This document shows positions 34,919-43,602 of a stretch of 64,000 nucleotides of DNA, piece by piece. The stretch comes from Endosaccharibacter trunci (GTDB lineage: Bacteria > Pseudomonadota > Alphaproteobacteria > Acetobacterales > Acetobacteraceae). Location of the stretch: assembly GCA_024515975.1 (NCBI GenBank), contig JAMSKV010000001.1, forward strand, positions 310,001-374,000. The letters run 5' to 3'. Made by a program: the position numbers and the translations under genes. The notes under the pieces were generated by a model. It was not told the origin of the DNA. It did no database searches and saw only the letters and a program-made list of their open reading frames with translations. How positions within the stretch are numbered: the first letter of the stretch is position 1; every line of letters starts with the position of its first letter.

Positions 34919-35644
34919 ATGCGTGAAAGATTCGTAAACTCTCTACGGGCCGGCGTTATTTTCCTGGCCTGCGTTGCGCAGGCGCCACTCCCGGGCGTCG
35001 GCCAGGATGATCGCCGTGTTCCCGTTCCGCTCGATGCGGCGCCGTTCCGCTCCCTTCTGCGCGTGCAGACCGAGCTCGGCGCGCGCTGCACCGGTTTCCT
35101 CCTGGCCCCGAATTTGGTGATGACCGCGGCGCACTGCCTGTATCTGCCGAAGGTCGCCCACTACCTGCTTCCCTCCTCGGTCCATGTGCTGCTGGGATAT
35201 CGTGCGGGGGCGTATCGCGCCCATGCGCGCGCCCGGGCGTTCCGCATCGCACCCGGCTACGATTCGAGACGCGAATCGGCCACGGCAGGCGCGGACAGGG
35301 CGATCCTGGTGCTGGACAGGCCGATCGGAACCGCGGCGGACGTGCTCGGCCTGGCGTCCCCGCCCGCGACGTTGCCCGCTCCGGCGACGCTTGCGGGCTA
35401 CGGTCAGGATCGCGACGAGGTCGCGGTCGCCGCCCAGGGTTGCGCCGTCATCGGGCTGGCGCGAGACGGGCAGGGGCGGCCGCTGCTGGCGCATGATTGC
35501 CAGGCCACGGCGGGAACCAGCGGCGCACCGTTGCTGATGCGTCAGGCCGATGGGCATTGGGTCGCCATCGGCGTGCAGATCGAGGCGAGGGTCGGTCCGG
35601 CTGGCGGCCTGGCGGGTGGCCTGGCCGTTCCCGCGCTGGACTAG
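34919..35644 (+). CDS. Secreted trypsin-like serine protease
   Basis: About 241 residues of the S1 family. The N-terminus (LRAGVIFLACVAQA) looks like a signal peptide. The triad is visible: TAAHC (histidine), DRAILVLD (aspartate) and GTSGAPLL (serine). Three further cysteines could form disulfides. Probably a periplasmic or extracellular protease, related to trypsin-like and V8-like proteins. The start is uncertain because no strong Shine-Dalgarno is seen, and no domain follows the protease fold. It converges on the small lipoprotein gene downstream. Confidence 0.78.
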   Translation: MRERFVNSLRAGVIFLACVAQAPLPGVGQDDRRVPVPLDAAPFRSLLRVQTELGARCTGFLLAPNLVMTAAHCLYLPKVAHYLLPSSVHVLLGYRAGAYRAHARARAFRIAPGYDSRRESATAGADRAILVLDRPIGTAADVLGLASPPATLPAPATLAGYGQDRDEVAVAAQGCAVIGLARDGQGRPLLAHDCQATAGTSGAPLLMRQADGHWVAIGVQIEARVGPAGGLAGGLAVPALD

Positions 35645-35692
35645 GCGCCAGCGACGCGTTGATGGGCGCCGCCGGGCCGGCTCTTCAGGGGC

Positions 35693-35827
35693 TCAGTTCG
35701 GCGGATAGGTGTGCGGATAGATGATCTTGTCGGCCGGACCCGGCGCGGCTGGCGCGCCCTTGCGGCCGCAATCGGCGAGAGACAGGGCGATCAGCGCGCC
35801 GAGTCCCAGAAGAACAACGCGTTTCAT
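35693..35827 (-). CDS. lptM: LptM-like small lipoprotein
   Basis: 44-residue predicted lipoprotein: [20 protein letters not shown], then [14 protein letters not shown] and a Pro/Tyr-rich tail. The CGRKG after the lipidation cysteine and the position right after argH match LptM (YifL), which assists assembly of the LptD lipopolysaccharide translocon. The residue before the cysteine is aspartate, not the usual small residue. The ATG overlaps the argH stop by four bases. Too short for many gene finders. Confidence 0.75.
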   Translation of the reverse strand: MKRVVLLGLGALIALSLADCGRKGAPAAPGPADKIIYPHTYPPN

Positions 35828-37272
35828 GGCCGCATCTCCGCTTCCGCCAGCTCGCTCAGCCATCGCCGCGCCTCGGCGGAGACGTTGGCCGGCGCCGTGC
35901 CGCCCTCGCTGGTGCGCGACGCCACCGAATTCTCCACCGTCAACACGTCGAAGATCTCGGCGGTGATGCCGGGATGCTCGGCCTGCATTTCCTCCAGCGA
36001 CAGATCGGACAGGGCGACGCCGCGTGCTTCCGCCCGGCCCACCAGACGCCCGGTGACGTGATGCGCGTCGCGGAACGGCAGCTTCAGCACCCGCACCAGC
36101 CAGTCGGCCAGATCGGTGGCGGTGGAAAAACCGGACCCGGCCAGAGCGCGCATCCGGTCGGTGCGCGCCTCGAGATCGCGCACCATGCCGTCCGTCGCGG
36201 CAAGACAAAGGGCGGCGGCATCGGTCGCGGCGAAGACCGGCTCCTTGTCCTCCTGCATATCCTTGGCATAGGCCAGAGGCAGACCCTTCATCACCGTCAG
36301 CAGCCCGACCAGGGCTCCGGTAACGCGCCCGGTCTTGGCGCGAGTCAGCTCCGCGGCGTCCGGGTTGCGCTTCTGCGGCATGATCGACGAGCCGGTCGTG
36401 AAGGCGTCCGACAGGCGCACGAAGCCGAACGGCGCCGAGCACCAGGTGATGATCTCTTCCGCCAGGCGGGAGAGATGCATGGCCAGGATCGAGAGCGCCG
36501 ACAGATATTCCAGCGCGAAATCGCGGTCCGACACGGCGTCCAGAGAATTGCGCGTCGGCCGGTCGAAACCCAGTGCCGACGCGGTCATGCGCCGGTCGAT
36601 CGGAAACGAGGTGCCGGCCAGGGCGGCGGAGCCGAGCGGACATTCGTTCAGCCGCCGGCGCGCATCGGCCAGACGGCCGCGGTCGCGATGCAGCATCTCC
36701 ACATAGGCGAGCAGGTGGTGGCCGAACGTCACCGGTTGCGCGGTCTGCAGATGGGTGAAGCCCGGCATCACGTCCGATGCGTGCTGCAGCGCGCGGCTGG
36801 CGAGGCTGCGCATGAGTGCGGCCGCCTGCGCGTCGATGCCGTCGATCGCGTCGCGCACCCAGAGCCGGAAATCGGTCGCCACCTGGTCGTTGCGCGACCG
36901 GGCGGTATGCAGGCGCTTGCCGGCCTCGCCGATGCGCTCGGACAGGCGCGCCTCGATGTTCATGTGGATGTCTTCCAGCGCCGGCTCGAACGCGAACCGG
37001 CCGGCCTCGATCTCGGCCTCGATCGCATCGAGCCCGGAGGCGATCGCCTCATGGTCGGCCTCGGTCAGGATGCCGACGGTGCGCAGCATCGCCGCATGGG
37101 CGCGCGAGCCGCGGATATCCTGCCGCCACAACGCCTTGTCGAAGCCGATCGAGACGTTGATCTCCTGCATGATCGCGGACGGGCCGGCGGCGAAACGCCC
37201 GCCCCATTGCGCATTGGCCGCACCCGGACCGGGAACGGATTTTTCGGTATTCTCGTCCTGGTTTAGGAGCAT
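35824..37272 (-). CDS. argH: Argininosuccinate lyase
   Basis: Final enzyme of arginine synthesis, splitting argininosuccinate into arginine and fumarate. [64 protein letters not shown] and the signature [12 protein letters not shown] (catalytic serine loop) are all present. The ATG at 37272 gives 482 residues. No Shine-Dalgarno precedes it, and it lies only 3 bases from the oppositely directed tlpA-like ATG; an in-frame GTG at 37302 would overlap that gene. Confidence 0.95.
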   Translation of the reverse strand: MLLNQDENTEKSVPGPGAANAQWGGRFAAGPSAIMQEINVSIGFDKALWRQDIRGSRAHAAMLRTVGILTEADHEAIASGLDAIEAEIEAGRFAFEPALEDIHMNIEARLSERIGEAGKRLHTARSRNDQVATDFRLWVRDAIDGIDAQAAALMRSLASRALQHASDVMPGFTHLQTAQPVTFGHHLLAYVEMLHRDRGRLADARRRLNECPLGSAALAGTSFPIDRRMTASALGFDRPTRNSLDAVSDRDFALEYLSALSILAMHLSRLAEEIITWCSAPFGFVRLSDAFTTGSSIMPQKRNPDAAELTRAKTGRVTGALVGLLTVMKGLPLAYAKDMQEDKEPVFAATDAAALCLAATDGMVRDLEARTDRMRALAGSGFSTATDLADWLVRVLKLPFRDAHHVTGRLVGRAEARGVALSDLSLEEMQAEHPGITAEIFDVLTVENSVASRTSEGGTAPANVSAEARRWLSELAEAEMRP

Positions 37273-37275
37273 TTC

Positions 37276-37890
37276 ATGTCCGGGATCATGCGCGAAACAC
37301 ACCGCCGCACCGTGCTTGCGGGCGGCTGGACCCTACTGTTGGCGGGCCTCGCGCGCAAATGCGTGCCCGATGCCCGGGCCCAATCGGGGCGGCAGACGGG
37401 GGAGCAGACGGGGGGCCAGGCGCCGCATCCGCCGGTGCAGCCGTTCAGCATCGTCAAGCCGCACGCCCCCTCGATCCTGCCGCCGATCCGCTTCCAGCGC
37501 GCCGACGGCACCGAGACGACCCTGGCGTCGTATCGCGGGCGCGGCGTGGTGTTGAATCTCTGGGCGACCTGGTGCGTTCCCTGCGTGGCCGAGCTGCCGT
37601 CGCTGGATGCCCTGGCGCGTGCCTTGGCGGTAAAGGGGATCGTGGTGCTGCCGGTATCGATCGACCATGACGGGGCGGCGCGCGTGCCGGCGTTCTTCAA
37701 GGCGCACGGCATCGCCTCGCTGCCGGTGCTGCTCGATCCGCACGGCGCGATCCTGCAGGCGATCGGCCAGGAGGGCATTCCGATGACGCTGCTGATCGGC
37801 CCGGATGGGCGCGAGGTGGCACGGGTGCAAGGCTCGGTGAACTGGGCCGATCCTGCGGCGGCGGAAACGGTGGCGCGGCTGGTCGGATAG
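37276..37890 (+). CDS. TlpA/ResA-like thiol-disulfide oxidoreductase
   Basis: 204 residues with an N-terminal RR-containing leader ([18 protein letters not shown]), so exported or anchored facing the periplasm. The thioredoxin fold has WATWCVPC (C100 and C103), [10 protein letters not shown] and the cis-proline loop GIPMTLLI. It probably keeps periplasmic thiols reduced, for example in cytochrome c maturation. AGGAG at 37265-37269 with a 6-base spacer supports the start. Its ATG is almost back to back with that of argH. Confidence 0.9.
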   Translation: MSGIMRETHRRTVLAGGWTLLLAGLARKCVPDARAQSGRQTGEQTGGQAPHPPVQPFSIVKPHAPSILPPIRFQRADGTETTLASYRGRGVVLNLWATWCVPCVAELPSLDALARALAVKGIVVLPVSIDHDGAARVPAFFKAHGIASLPVLLDPHGAILQAIGQEGIPMTLLIGPDGREVARVQGSVNWADPAAAETVARLVG

Positions 37891-37931
37891 CGCGCTGAGG
37901 CGCTGGAACAGCGTTTGCAGATGGGCGTCCC

Positions 37932-38729
37932 ATGCAGGACGACCCACCGATGCTGGCGGACAGCCATTGCCATCTCGATTTCCCGGAGCTGCAGCCGGAT
38001 TTCGCTCCGGTGATGGCACGTGCGCGCGCCGCGGGGATCGGGCGTTTCATCACCATCGCCACCGAGGTGCGCCGCCATGACGCGCTCGTCGCGCTGGCCG
38101 AGGCGCATGAGGACGTGTTCGCCACCGTGGGCACGCATCCGCACTGGGCCGGGGCCGAACGAGGCGTGCCCGCCGATCGGTTGGTCAGCCTGGCGGCGCA
38201 TCCCAAGATCGTCGGCATCGGCGAGGTGGGATTGGACCGCTTGCTGACCGATGCGCCCTGGGACGCGCAGCAGGACAATCTCGCCGCGCATATCGAGGCA
38301 GCCAGACGCACCGGCTTGCCGCTGGTGATCCATTCGGTCGGCGAGGACGAGGAGATGGGGCGCGCGCTGGTTCGCGCCCATGCAGAGGGCCCGATCCGCG
38401 TGGTGATGCATTGTTTTTCCGGTGGTGACACGCTGGCGGACATCAATCTGGCGCGCGGTCATTTCCTGTCGTTTTCGGGGATGTTGACCTTCGAAGGGCG
38501 CGACGCGGTGCGGGCGATTGCCGCGCGCGTCCCGGCGGAACGTTTACTGATCGAAACGGACTCGCCGTCGCTGGCGCCCGCACCCCATATCGATCAGCGC
38601 AACGAGCCGTCGTATCTGCGCTACGTGCTGCGCGAACTGGCGTATCTGCGCGGCGAAGATGAGTTAGCGCTGACGCGGCAGCTCTGGCGGAATCTGCACG
38701 CAGCATTCCCAAAACTGCCTCCTTGTTGA
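37932..38729 (+). CDS. TatD family metal-dependent hydrolase
   Basis: 265-residue TIM-barrel hydrolase of the TatD DNase group. Metal and catalytic motifs are ADSHCHLDF, GTHPH, GEVGLD, VIHSVGED, VMHCFSGG and IETDSP. Likely a cytoplasmic 3'-5' exonuclease or RNA/D-aminoacyl quality-control enzyme, as proposed for the family. An alternative start is the ATG six codons in (MLADSHCHLD). Follows the TlpA-like gene by 41 bases. Downstream, a GCAC-TGCCG..CGGCA..GTGC interrupted hairpin may end the transcript. Confidence 0.92.
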   Translation: MQDDPPMLADSHCHLDFPELQPDFAPVMARARAAGIGRFITIATEVRRHDALVALAEAHEDVFATVGTHPHWAGAERGVPADRLVSLAAHPKIVGIGEVGLDRLLTDAPWDAQQDNLAAHIEAARRTGLPLVIHSVGEDEEMGRALVRAHAEGPIRVVMHCFSGGDTLADINLARGHFLSFSGMLTFEGRDAVRAIAARVPAERLLIETDSPSLAPAPHIDQRNEPSYLRYVLRELAYLRGEDELALTRQLWRNLHAAFPKLPPC

Positions 38730-38812
38730 ACAGCACTGCCGCTTTGTCCGGCAATCCGTGCGTAAGGCAGCAAATAAGGCTCCACTTATAAGCAATTAAA
38801 GCTTGTTCGGTT

Positions 38813-38831
38813 TGTTTCGACGTTCGAAACA
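38813..38831. promoter_or_regulatory. 19-bp palindrome upstream of the TonB receptor gene
   Basis: TGTTTCGA-CGT-TCGAAACA is a perfect dyad with 8-bp arms, 54 bases before the receptor ATG in a locally AT-rich stretch. The size and position fit an operator for a dimeric repressor. No regulator gene is adjacent, so the factor would act from elsewhere. Confidence 0.55.
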
Positions 38832-38885
38832 TCGTCCGGCGACGGGCCGATATGGCCCACGCTCTGGAAAGGAGCAGGGAACCGG

Positions 38886-41126
38886 ATGACAGGTGGTCGA
38901 GGTGTCAGGCGCAGGGCTCTCCTGTCTGCCGTTCTGGTGTCGGTGATCGCGGAACCGGCTCTGGCCGATACGACGCCTGCTTCTCCGCCGGCGACCGAAA
39001 AAGCTGCTGCCACAACGAAACCCGTGCAACCGGAAGAGTTGACCGTCACCGCGCGTCGCCGCAAGGAACGCGCCACGGACGTTCCAGCGGCAGTCTTCAC
39101 CTTATCGAAGCAGGAGATCGACGCCATCACCGTGGCCGGCGACGATATCCGTGCGTTGTCGGCGCGCACGCCGAGCCTGTCGATCGAATCCTCGTTCGGC
39201 CGCACCTTTCCGCGCACCTATATTCGCGGCCTGGGCAACTCCAATTACGACACCAATTCAGCCCAGCCTGTCGCGCTGTATTACGACGATGTGGTGCTGG
39301 ATAATCCGGTGCTACGGTCGTTTCCGTTGTTCGATCTGGCCAGCACGGAAGTTCTGCCCGGGCCGCAGGGCACGTTGTTCGGACGCAACACGCCGGCGGG
39401 TGTCATCAACATCCATTCGCAGGCGCCGGTCGACAAGAACACCGGTTATCTCAGCCAGAGTTACGGCACCTACAACAGCCTCGTCACCCAGGCGGTCGGC
39501 AATGCGGTGGTTGTGCCGAACAAGCTCGATGTGCGCCTGTCGGTCATCAACCAGCGCCGCGACAACTGGGTGGACAACACCTACCAAGGCTATCGCTGGC
39601 GCACGAGCCTGAACGGATACGAGGATATCGCGGCACGTCTTCAGGCGCTTTACACCATCGACTCGACCGCCAACATTCTGGCGGAAGTCGATACGCGCCA
39701 TCTCGAAGGCACCGCGCAGCTGTTTCGGGCCAATCTCTATCGTCATGGCAGCCCGGATATCGTGCCGGGCTACGACATCGATACCGTCTCGCAGTTGGGC
39801 GACAACGCGCAGAACCTCACCACGGCGGGTGGCCATATCAAGGCCACCAAGACCATGGGCCATGTCGGCGTCCAGGCGATCGCCTCCTGGGTGGAAGGCT
39901 CGCTCGATTCGATCGGCTCTATCGACGGCGGCAATCCGGAGACGGTGCCGTTCAGCGTGGAAACCGGCACCTCCGCGCCCAAGATCAGCCAGGAAACAGC
40001 GGAGCTGCGCGCCTACACGATCAACACCGGGCGCGTCTTCGACCAGGGCGGTCTGTATTTCTTCAACGAATGGCTGAACGATTACGACTTCAACTACGAC
40101 CCGCCCACCATGGCGACGACGGCGCTCGCCAATCAGCGCCAGAACGAGAATTCGTTCGGCATCTTCGATTCTCTGACCTACACCCTCGCGCGCGGCCTCA
40201 GCGTCACCGGCGGCGTACGTTACACGTTCGACTTCAAGCGTTTCGATGCCACACGCGTGTTTGGCGCGCCCGGGCCGCTGTCGCTCGGCGACAGCACGTC
40301 GAGCGACAACGTGAGTTGGGATGCCGCGATCAACTACAAGATTCTCCCGAATGTCAGTGTTTATTTCCGCGCCGCAACCGGCTTTCTGGCGCCGAGCTAT
40401 CAGGGACGTTTGACCTCCAACAGCTTTATCTCGAAGGCATCTGCAGAAAAGAATACGTCGTTCGAGCTTGGGGCGAAAGCCAATCTTCTGCACGGCCGCG
40501 TGCAGTTGTCCGGCGATATCTACAGTTGGGACACCAGCAACCTTCAGCTCACCGCGGCGGGCGGAACCGGCAACAACATCGAGCTGTTGAACGCCAAGGA
40601 TGCGATCGGCCGCGGGGTGGAATGGACCGCGCAGGTCTTCCCGATCGAGAATCTCTCCGTCGGCGCGAATATGAGCTACAACTACACCGAGATTCAGTCG
40701 CCCGGTCTGGAAACCGCCTATTGCGGCATCGGCTGTTCTTTGCTGAATCCCGTCGATCCGAAAACCGGCTACGCGCTGATCGACGGCAATCCGCTGCCTT
40801 ACGCGCCGCGCTGGATCGCCAATCTGAACGCGTCCTACGCCATTCCGGTGAACGATCAGCAGCGTTTCGTGCTGGCAACCGATTGGTCCTGGCGTAGCCA
40901 GGAGCTTTTCACTCTCTATAAATCGGTCGAATTCAACGGCAAGGCGTTGTTGCAGGGCGGCGCCAGCCTGTCGTTCATCGATGATAAGCGCCACTACGAG
41001 GCGCAAGTCTTCGTGCGGAATATCACCGACAAAGTGGTCGGCATCGGGGCGATCGATTTCGACAACTACACCGGCTACATCAACGATCCGCGCATCGTCG
41101 GTGGGCTGTTGCGCTTCACCTTTTGA
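38886..41126 (+). CDS. TonB-dependent outer-membrane receptor
   Basis: 746-residue receptor with a signal peptide, a TonB box (EELTVTARRR, about 50-59), a plug domain (PSLSIESSFGRTFPRTYIRG; GPQGTLFGRNTPAGVINI) and a 22-strand-type barrel ending in phenylalanine (GGLLRFTF). Active transport across the outer membrane, energised by TonB. The barrel resembles general TonB receptors rather than a named siderophore receptor. The next three genes on the same strand handle nucleosides and purine bases, which suggests a nucleoside or nucleic-acid-derived ligand. AGGAG and AGGGA lie upstream of the ATG. Confidence 0.92.
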   Translation: MTGGRGVRRRALLSAVLVSVIAEPALADTTPASPPATEKAAATTKPVQPEELTVTARRRKERATDVPAAVFTLSKQEIDAITVAGDDIRALSARTPSLSIESSFGRTFPRTYIRGLGNSNYDTNSAQPVALYYDDVVLDNPVLRSFPLFDLASTEVLPGPQGTLFGRNTPAGVINIHSQAPVDKNTGYLSQSYGTYNSLVTQAVGNAVVVPNKLDVRLSVINQRRDNWVDNTYQGYRWRTSLNGYEDIAARLQALYTIDSTANILAEVDTRHLEGTAQLFRANLYRHGSPDIVPGYDIDTVSQLGDNAQNLTTAGGHIKATKTMGHVGVQAIASWVEGSLDSIGSIDGGNPETVPFSVETGTSAPKISQETAELRAYTINTGRVFDQGGLYFFNEWLNDYDFNYDPPTMATTALANQRQNENSFGIFDSLTYTLARGLSVTGGVRYTFDFKRFDATRVFGAPGPLSLGDSTSSDNVSWDAAINYKILPNVSVYFRAATGFLAPSYQGRLTSNSFISKASAEKNTSFELGAKANLLHGRVQLSGDIYSWDTSNLQLTAAGGTGNNIELLNAKDAIGRGVEWTAQVFPIENLSVGANMSYNYTEIQSPGLETAYCGIGCSLLNPVDPKTGYALIDGNPLPYAPRWIANLNASYAIPVNDQQRFVLATDWSWRSQELFTLYKSVEFNGKALLQGGASLSFIDDKRHYEAQVFVRNITDKVVGIGAIDFDNYTGYINDPRIVGGLLRFTF

Positions 41127-41134
41127 GGCGGGTG

Positions 41135-42226
41135 ATGATGCTGATCCGGTCTCTGGTGCGCTGCGCCGCCCTGTTTCTTCTGTGCGGGCTGGCGCCGGCG
41201 CGCGCGGAAACGCTCGTGTTTCTGGACAACGACTTTTCCGGTCCAGGCGAGACCAATATCCAGTCGCTGATCCCGGCTTTGTTCGATCCGAACGTCAAGC
41301 TGCTCGGTGTCGGCGTGGTCACGGGCGATGCGTGGCGCGACGAGGGCGCGGCGCATCTGCTGGCTTTTCTCGATCAGATCGGATGCGGCTCGCTGCCGGT
41401 CTATCCGGGCGCGGAGCTGCCGCTCCGGCGCAGGCCGAACGAGATCGCACCCTGGCAGTCCGAGTACGGAAAATTGCGCTGGACCGGCGCGTTCCAGCCT
41501 GCCGACGCGCGTCATCCCGATCAGCACCCGGATCGTCCGTCTTTCGTGCCGCCCCTGGTCGAGGGCGCGCCGGCTACCAAAATGCGCACCGAATCCGCGG
41601 CGGCGGCGATGATCGCCGCCGTGCATGCCCATCCGCATCAGGTCGTGATCGTCGCCGCCGGTCCGATGACCGATCTGGCTCTGGCGATCCGCGAGGATCC
41701 GCATTTCGCCGAACTGGCGGGCGAATTGGTCTTCATGGGCGGCCTGCTCGACACCGACCTGCCGCAGATCGCGGTCGAGCGGAGCAAGGCGATCGATTTC
41801 TTCACCGACTTCAATATGAGTTTCGATCCCGAGGCCGCGCATGTGGTGCTGACGGCGCCCTGGGCGCGGATCGTGAATGTCGGCAACGTCACCCTCGGCG
41901 TCCCTTTGACCGGGATCCTGCTCGACAAAGCGCCCGACACCCCGCAAGGACGCTATTTCCGGCGCTATGCGAAGGCGGGGATACCGATGTGGGACGAGCT
42001 AACCATGGCGATCGCGATCCATCCGGATCTCGTGACGGCCTCCATGGACGCGACGCTCGACGTGGATACGGGCGGCGGCCTGCTCTACGGGCGGGCGCAT
42101 GCGCGCGTACCGGCGTTGTCGCCGCACGGCGTGCCGGCGGTGCGGATCGTCACGGAAGTGGACAAGGCGCGGTTCTATGCGGGGTTCGCCGCCGACCTGG
42201 CGCGCGCACCGGCCTGCCGCCCATGA
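41135..42226 (+). CDS. Secreted nucleoside hydrolase-like protein
   Basis: 363 residues: signal peptide (CAALFLLCGLAPARA), then an inosine/uridine-preferring nucleoside hydrolase fold that cleaves the N-glycosidic bond of nucleosides. ETLVFLDNDFSGPGETN replaces the classic DTDPGxDD calcium motif, while AAGPMTDLALAI, DFNMSFDPEAAHVVL and MWDELTMAIAIHP are typical. The chosen ATG has GAGG six bases upstream, 8 bases after the receptor stop; a TTG at 41123 would overlap that stop. The periplasmic location fits nucleoside cleavage before base import. The exact substrate is unknown. Confidence 0.85.
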   Translation: MMLIRSLVRCAALFLLCGLAPARAETLVFLDNDFSGPGETNIQSLIPALFDPNVKLLGVGVVTGDAWRDEGAAHLLAFLDQIGCGSLPVYPGAELPLRRRPNEIAPWQSEYGKLRWTGAFQPADARHPDQHPDRPSFVPPLVEGAPATKMRTESAAAAMIAAVHAHPHQVVIVAAGPMTDLALAIREDPHFAELAGELVFMGGLLDTDLPQIAVERSKAIDFFTDFNMSFDPEAAHVVLTAPWARIVNVGNVTLGVPLTGILLDKAPDTPQGRYFRRYAKAGIPMWDELTMAIAIHPDLVTASMDATLDVDTGGGLLYGRAHARVPALSPHGVPAVRIVTEVDKARFYAGFAADLARAPACRP

Positions 42227-43563
42227 CCGTTGCAGCTTTTCCTGCCTGGATGCGTGCCCTGTCCGTGCGTCCTGCGCCGGACGATGCGAGCCTATGGCGC
42301 GAAGTGCTGGCGGGCGCCACGACCTTTGGCGCCATGGGCTATATCGTGGTGGTGAACCCGCTGATCCTGGCCGGCACCGGCATGGACCGGCATGTGCTGA
42401 TCGTGGTCACGGCGCTGGCAGCGATGCTGGGCTCGCTGCTGATGGGGCTGATGGGACGCCTGCCGATCGCCCTGGCGCCCGGCATGGGCTCCAACGTGGT
42501 GTTCGCCCAGGTCGCGGCGGCAAGCGGCGGTGTGTCCTATGGCGCAGCTCTGACCATGGTGTTGCTGGGCGGCATCCTGTTCACCGTGTTCTCGGCCACC
42601 CGCCTGCGCGAGCGCCTCGTGACCGGGTTTCCCGATGCGGTCAGGATCGGGCTTCAGGGCGGCATCGGCCTGTTCATCGCCACCATTGGCCTGCGCAATG
42701 GCGGGCTGCTGTCGCCGTCGGGGCATCTTGGCGATCTCAGACAGCCGGCGGTGTTGCTCAGCGGCGCCGCGCTGCTGCTGACCCCGCTGCTGATGCTGCG
42801 TCGCGTCCCGGCGGCGCTGCTGCTCTCGATCCTGGTGGTCACGTTGCTCGGGCTGATCGTGCCGGGCCCGGACGGCCATCCGTTGACCCGTCTGCCGGCC
42901 CACCCGGTGCAATGGCCGCCTTCGACCACGCCGCTTCTGTTCGCATTCAATATCCACGATCTGCTGGCCAACCTGGCCTTGGCGCTGCCTCTGGCGGGCT
43001 ATTTCTTTCTGAGCGACTTCTTCTCCGCCACCGCCACGCTGATCGGCGTGACGCGCCGTGCCGGTTTGATGGACGCGCAGGGCAATCTGCCGAATGCGCG
43101 CCGCGCCTATCTGGCCGACGGTCTCGCGTCCATCGTCGGCGCCTGCATCGGCAGCCCTACCGTGGCGGCCTATGTCGAATCCGCGACCGGGGTTGAAAGC
43201 GGCGGCCGCACCGGGCTCACCGCCATCGTCGCCGGGCTGCTGTTTGCGGGCACGATCTTCTTCTGGCCGGTGATCGGCGCGATCCCGCCGCAGGCGACCG
43301 CGCCGGCCCTGGTGATGGTCGGCGTGCTGATGATGGACGGGCTGCGCTATCTGCGCTTCGACCGTTTGCCGGATATCGCCTCCGCGGTTCTGATCCTGCT
43401 GCTCACCGTCACCACCGGCAATCTGATCGCCGGCCTCTCCGTCGGCTGCTTCGCCTGGACCCTGATGGCGCTGGCGGAGCGGACGCGCGTTCCGCCGGTG
43501 ATGTGGCTGACCGATGCGCTGCTGGCGCTCGATCTGGGGCTGAGCGCCCTGATCCAGCATTGA
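42223..43563 (+). CDS. NCS2-type purine (adenine/guanine/hypoxanthine) permease
   Basis: 446-residue inner-membrane permease of the AzgA/GhxP branch of nucleobase:cation symporters, with about 12-14 helices. GATTFGAMGYIVVVNPLILAG near the N-terminus, LAPGMGSNVVFA in helix 3, DFFSATATLIGVTRRAGLMD after helix 8 and the GSPTVAAYVESATGVESGGRTGL segment are diagnostic. The ATG overlaps the nucleoside hydrolase stop (ATGA). It probably imports the bases released in the periplasm. Confidence 0.92.
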   Translation: MTVAAFPAWMRALSVRPAPDDASLWREVLAGATTFGAMGYIVVVNPLILAGTGMDRHVLIVVTALAAMLGSLLMGLMGRLPIALAPGMGSNVVFAQVAAASGGVSYGAALTMVLLGGILFTVFSATRLRERLVTGFPDAVRIGLQGGIGLFIATIGLRNGGLLSPSGHLGDLRQPAVLLSGAALLLTPLLMLRRVPAALLLSILVVTLLGLIVPGPDGHPLTRLPAHPVQWPPSTTPLLFAFNIHDLLANLALALPLAGYFFLSDFFSATATLIGVTRRAGLMDAQGNLPNARRAYLADGLASIVGACIGSPTVAAYVESATGVESGGRTGLTAIVAGLLFAGTIFFWPVIGAIPPQATAPALVMVGVLMMDGLRYLRFDRLPDIASAVLILLLTVTTGNLIAGLSVGCFAWTLMALAERTRVPPVMWLTDALLALDLGLSALIQH

Positions 43564-43602
43564 TCCAGCACTGATCCAACCTTGATCTTTCGGGGAGGTT
43601 CC

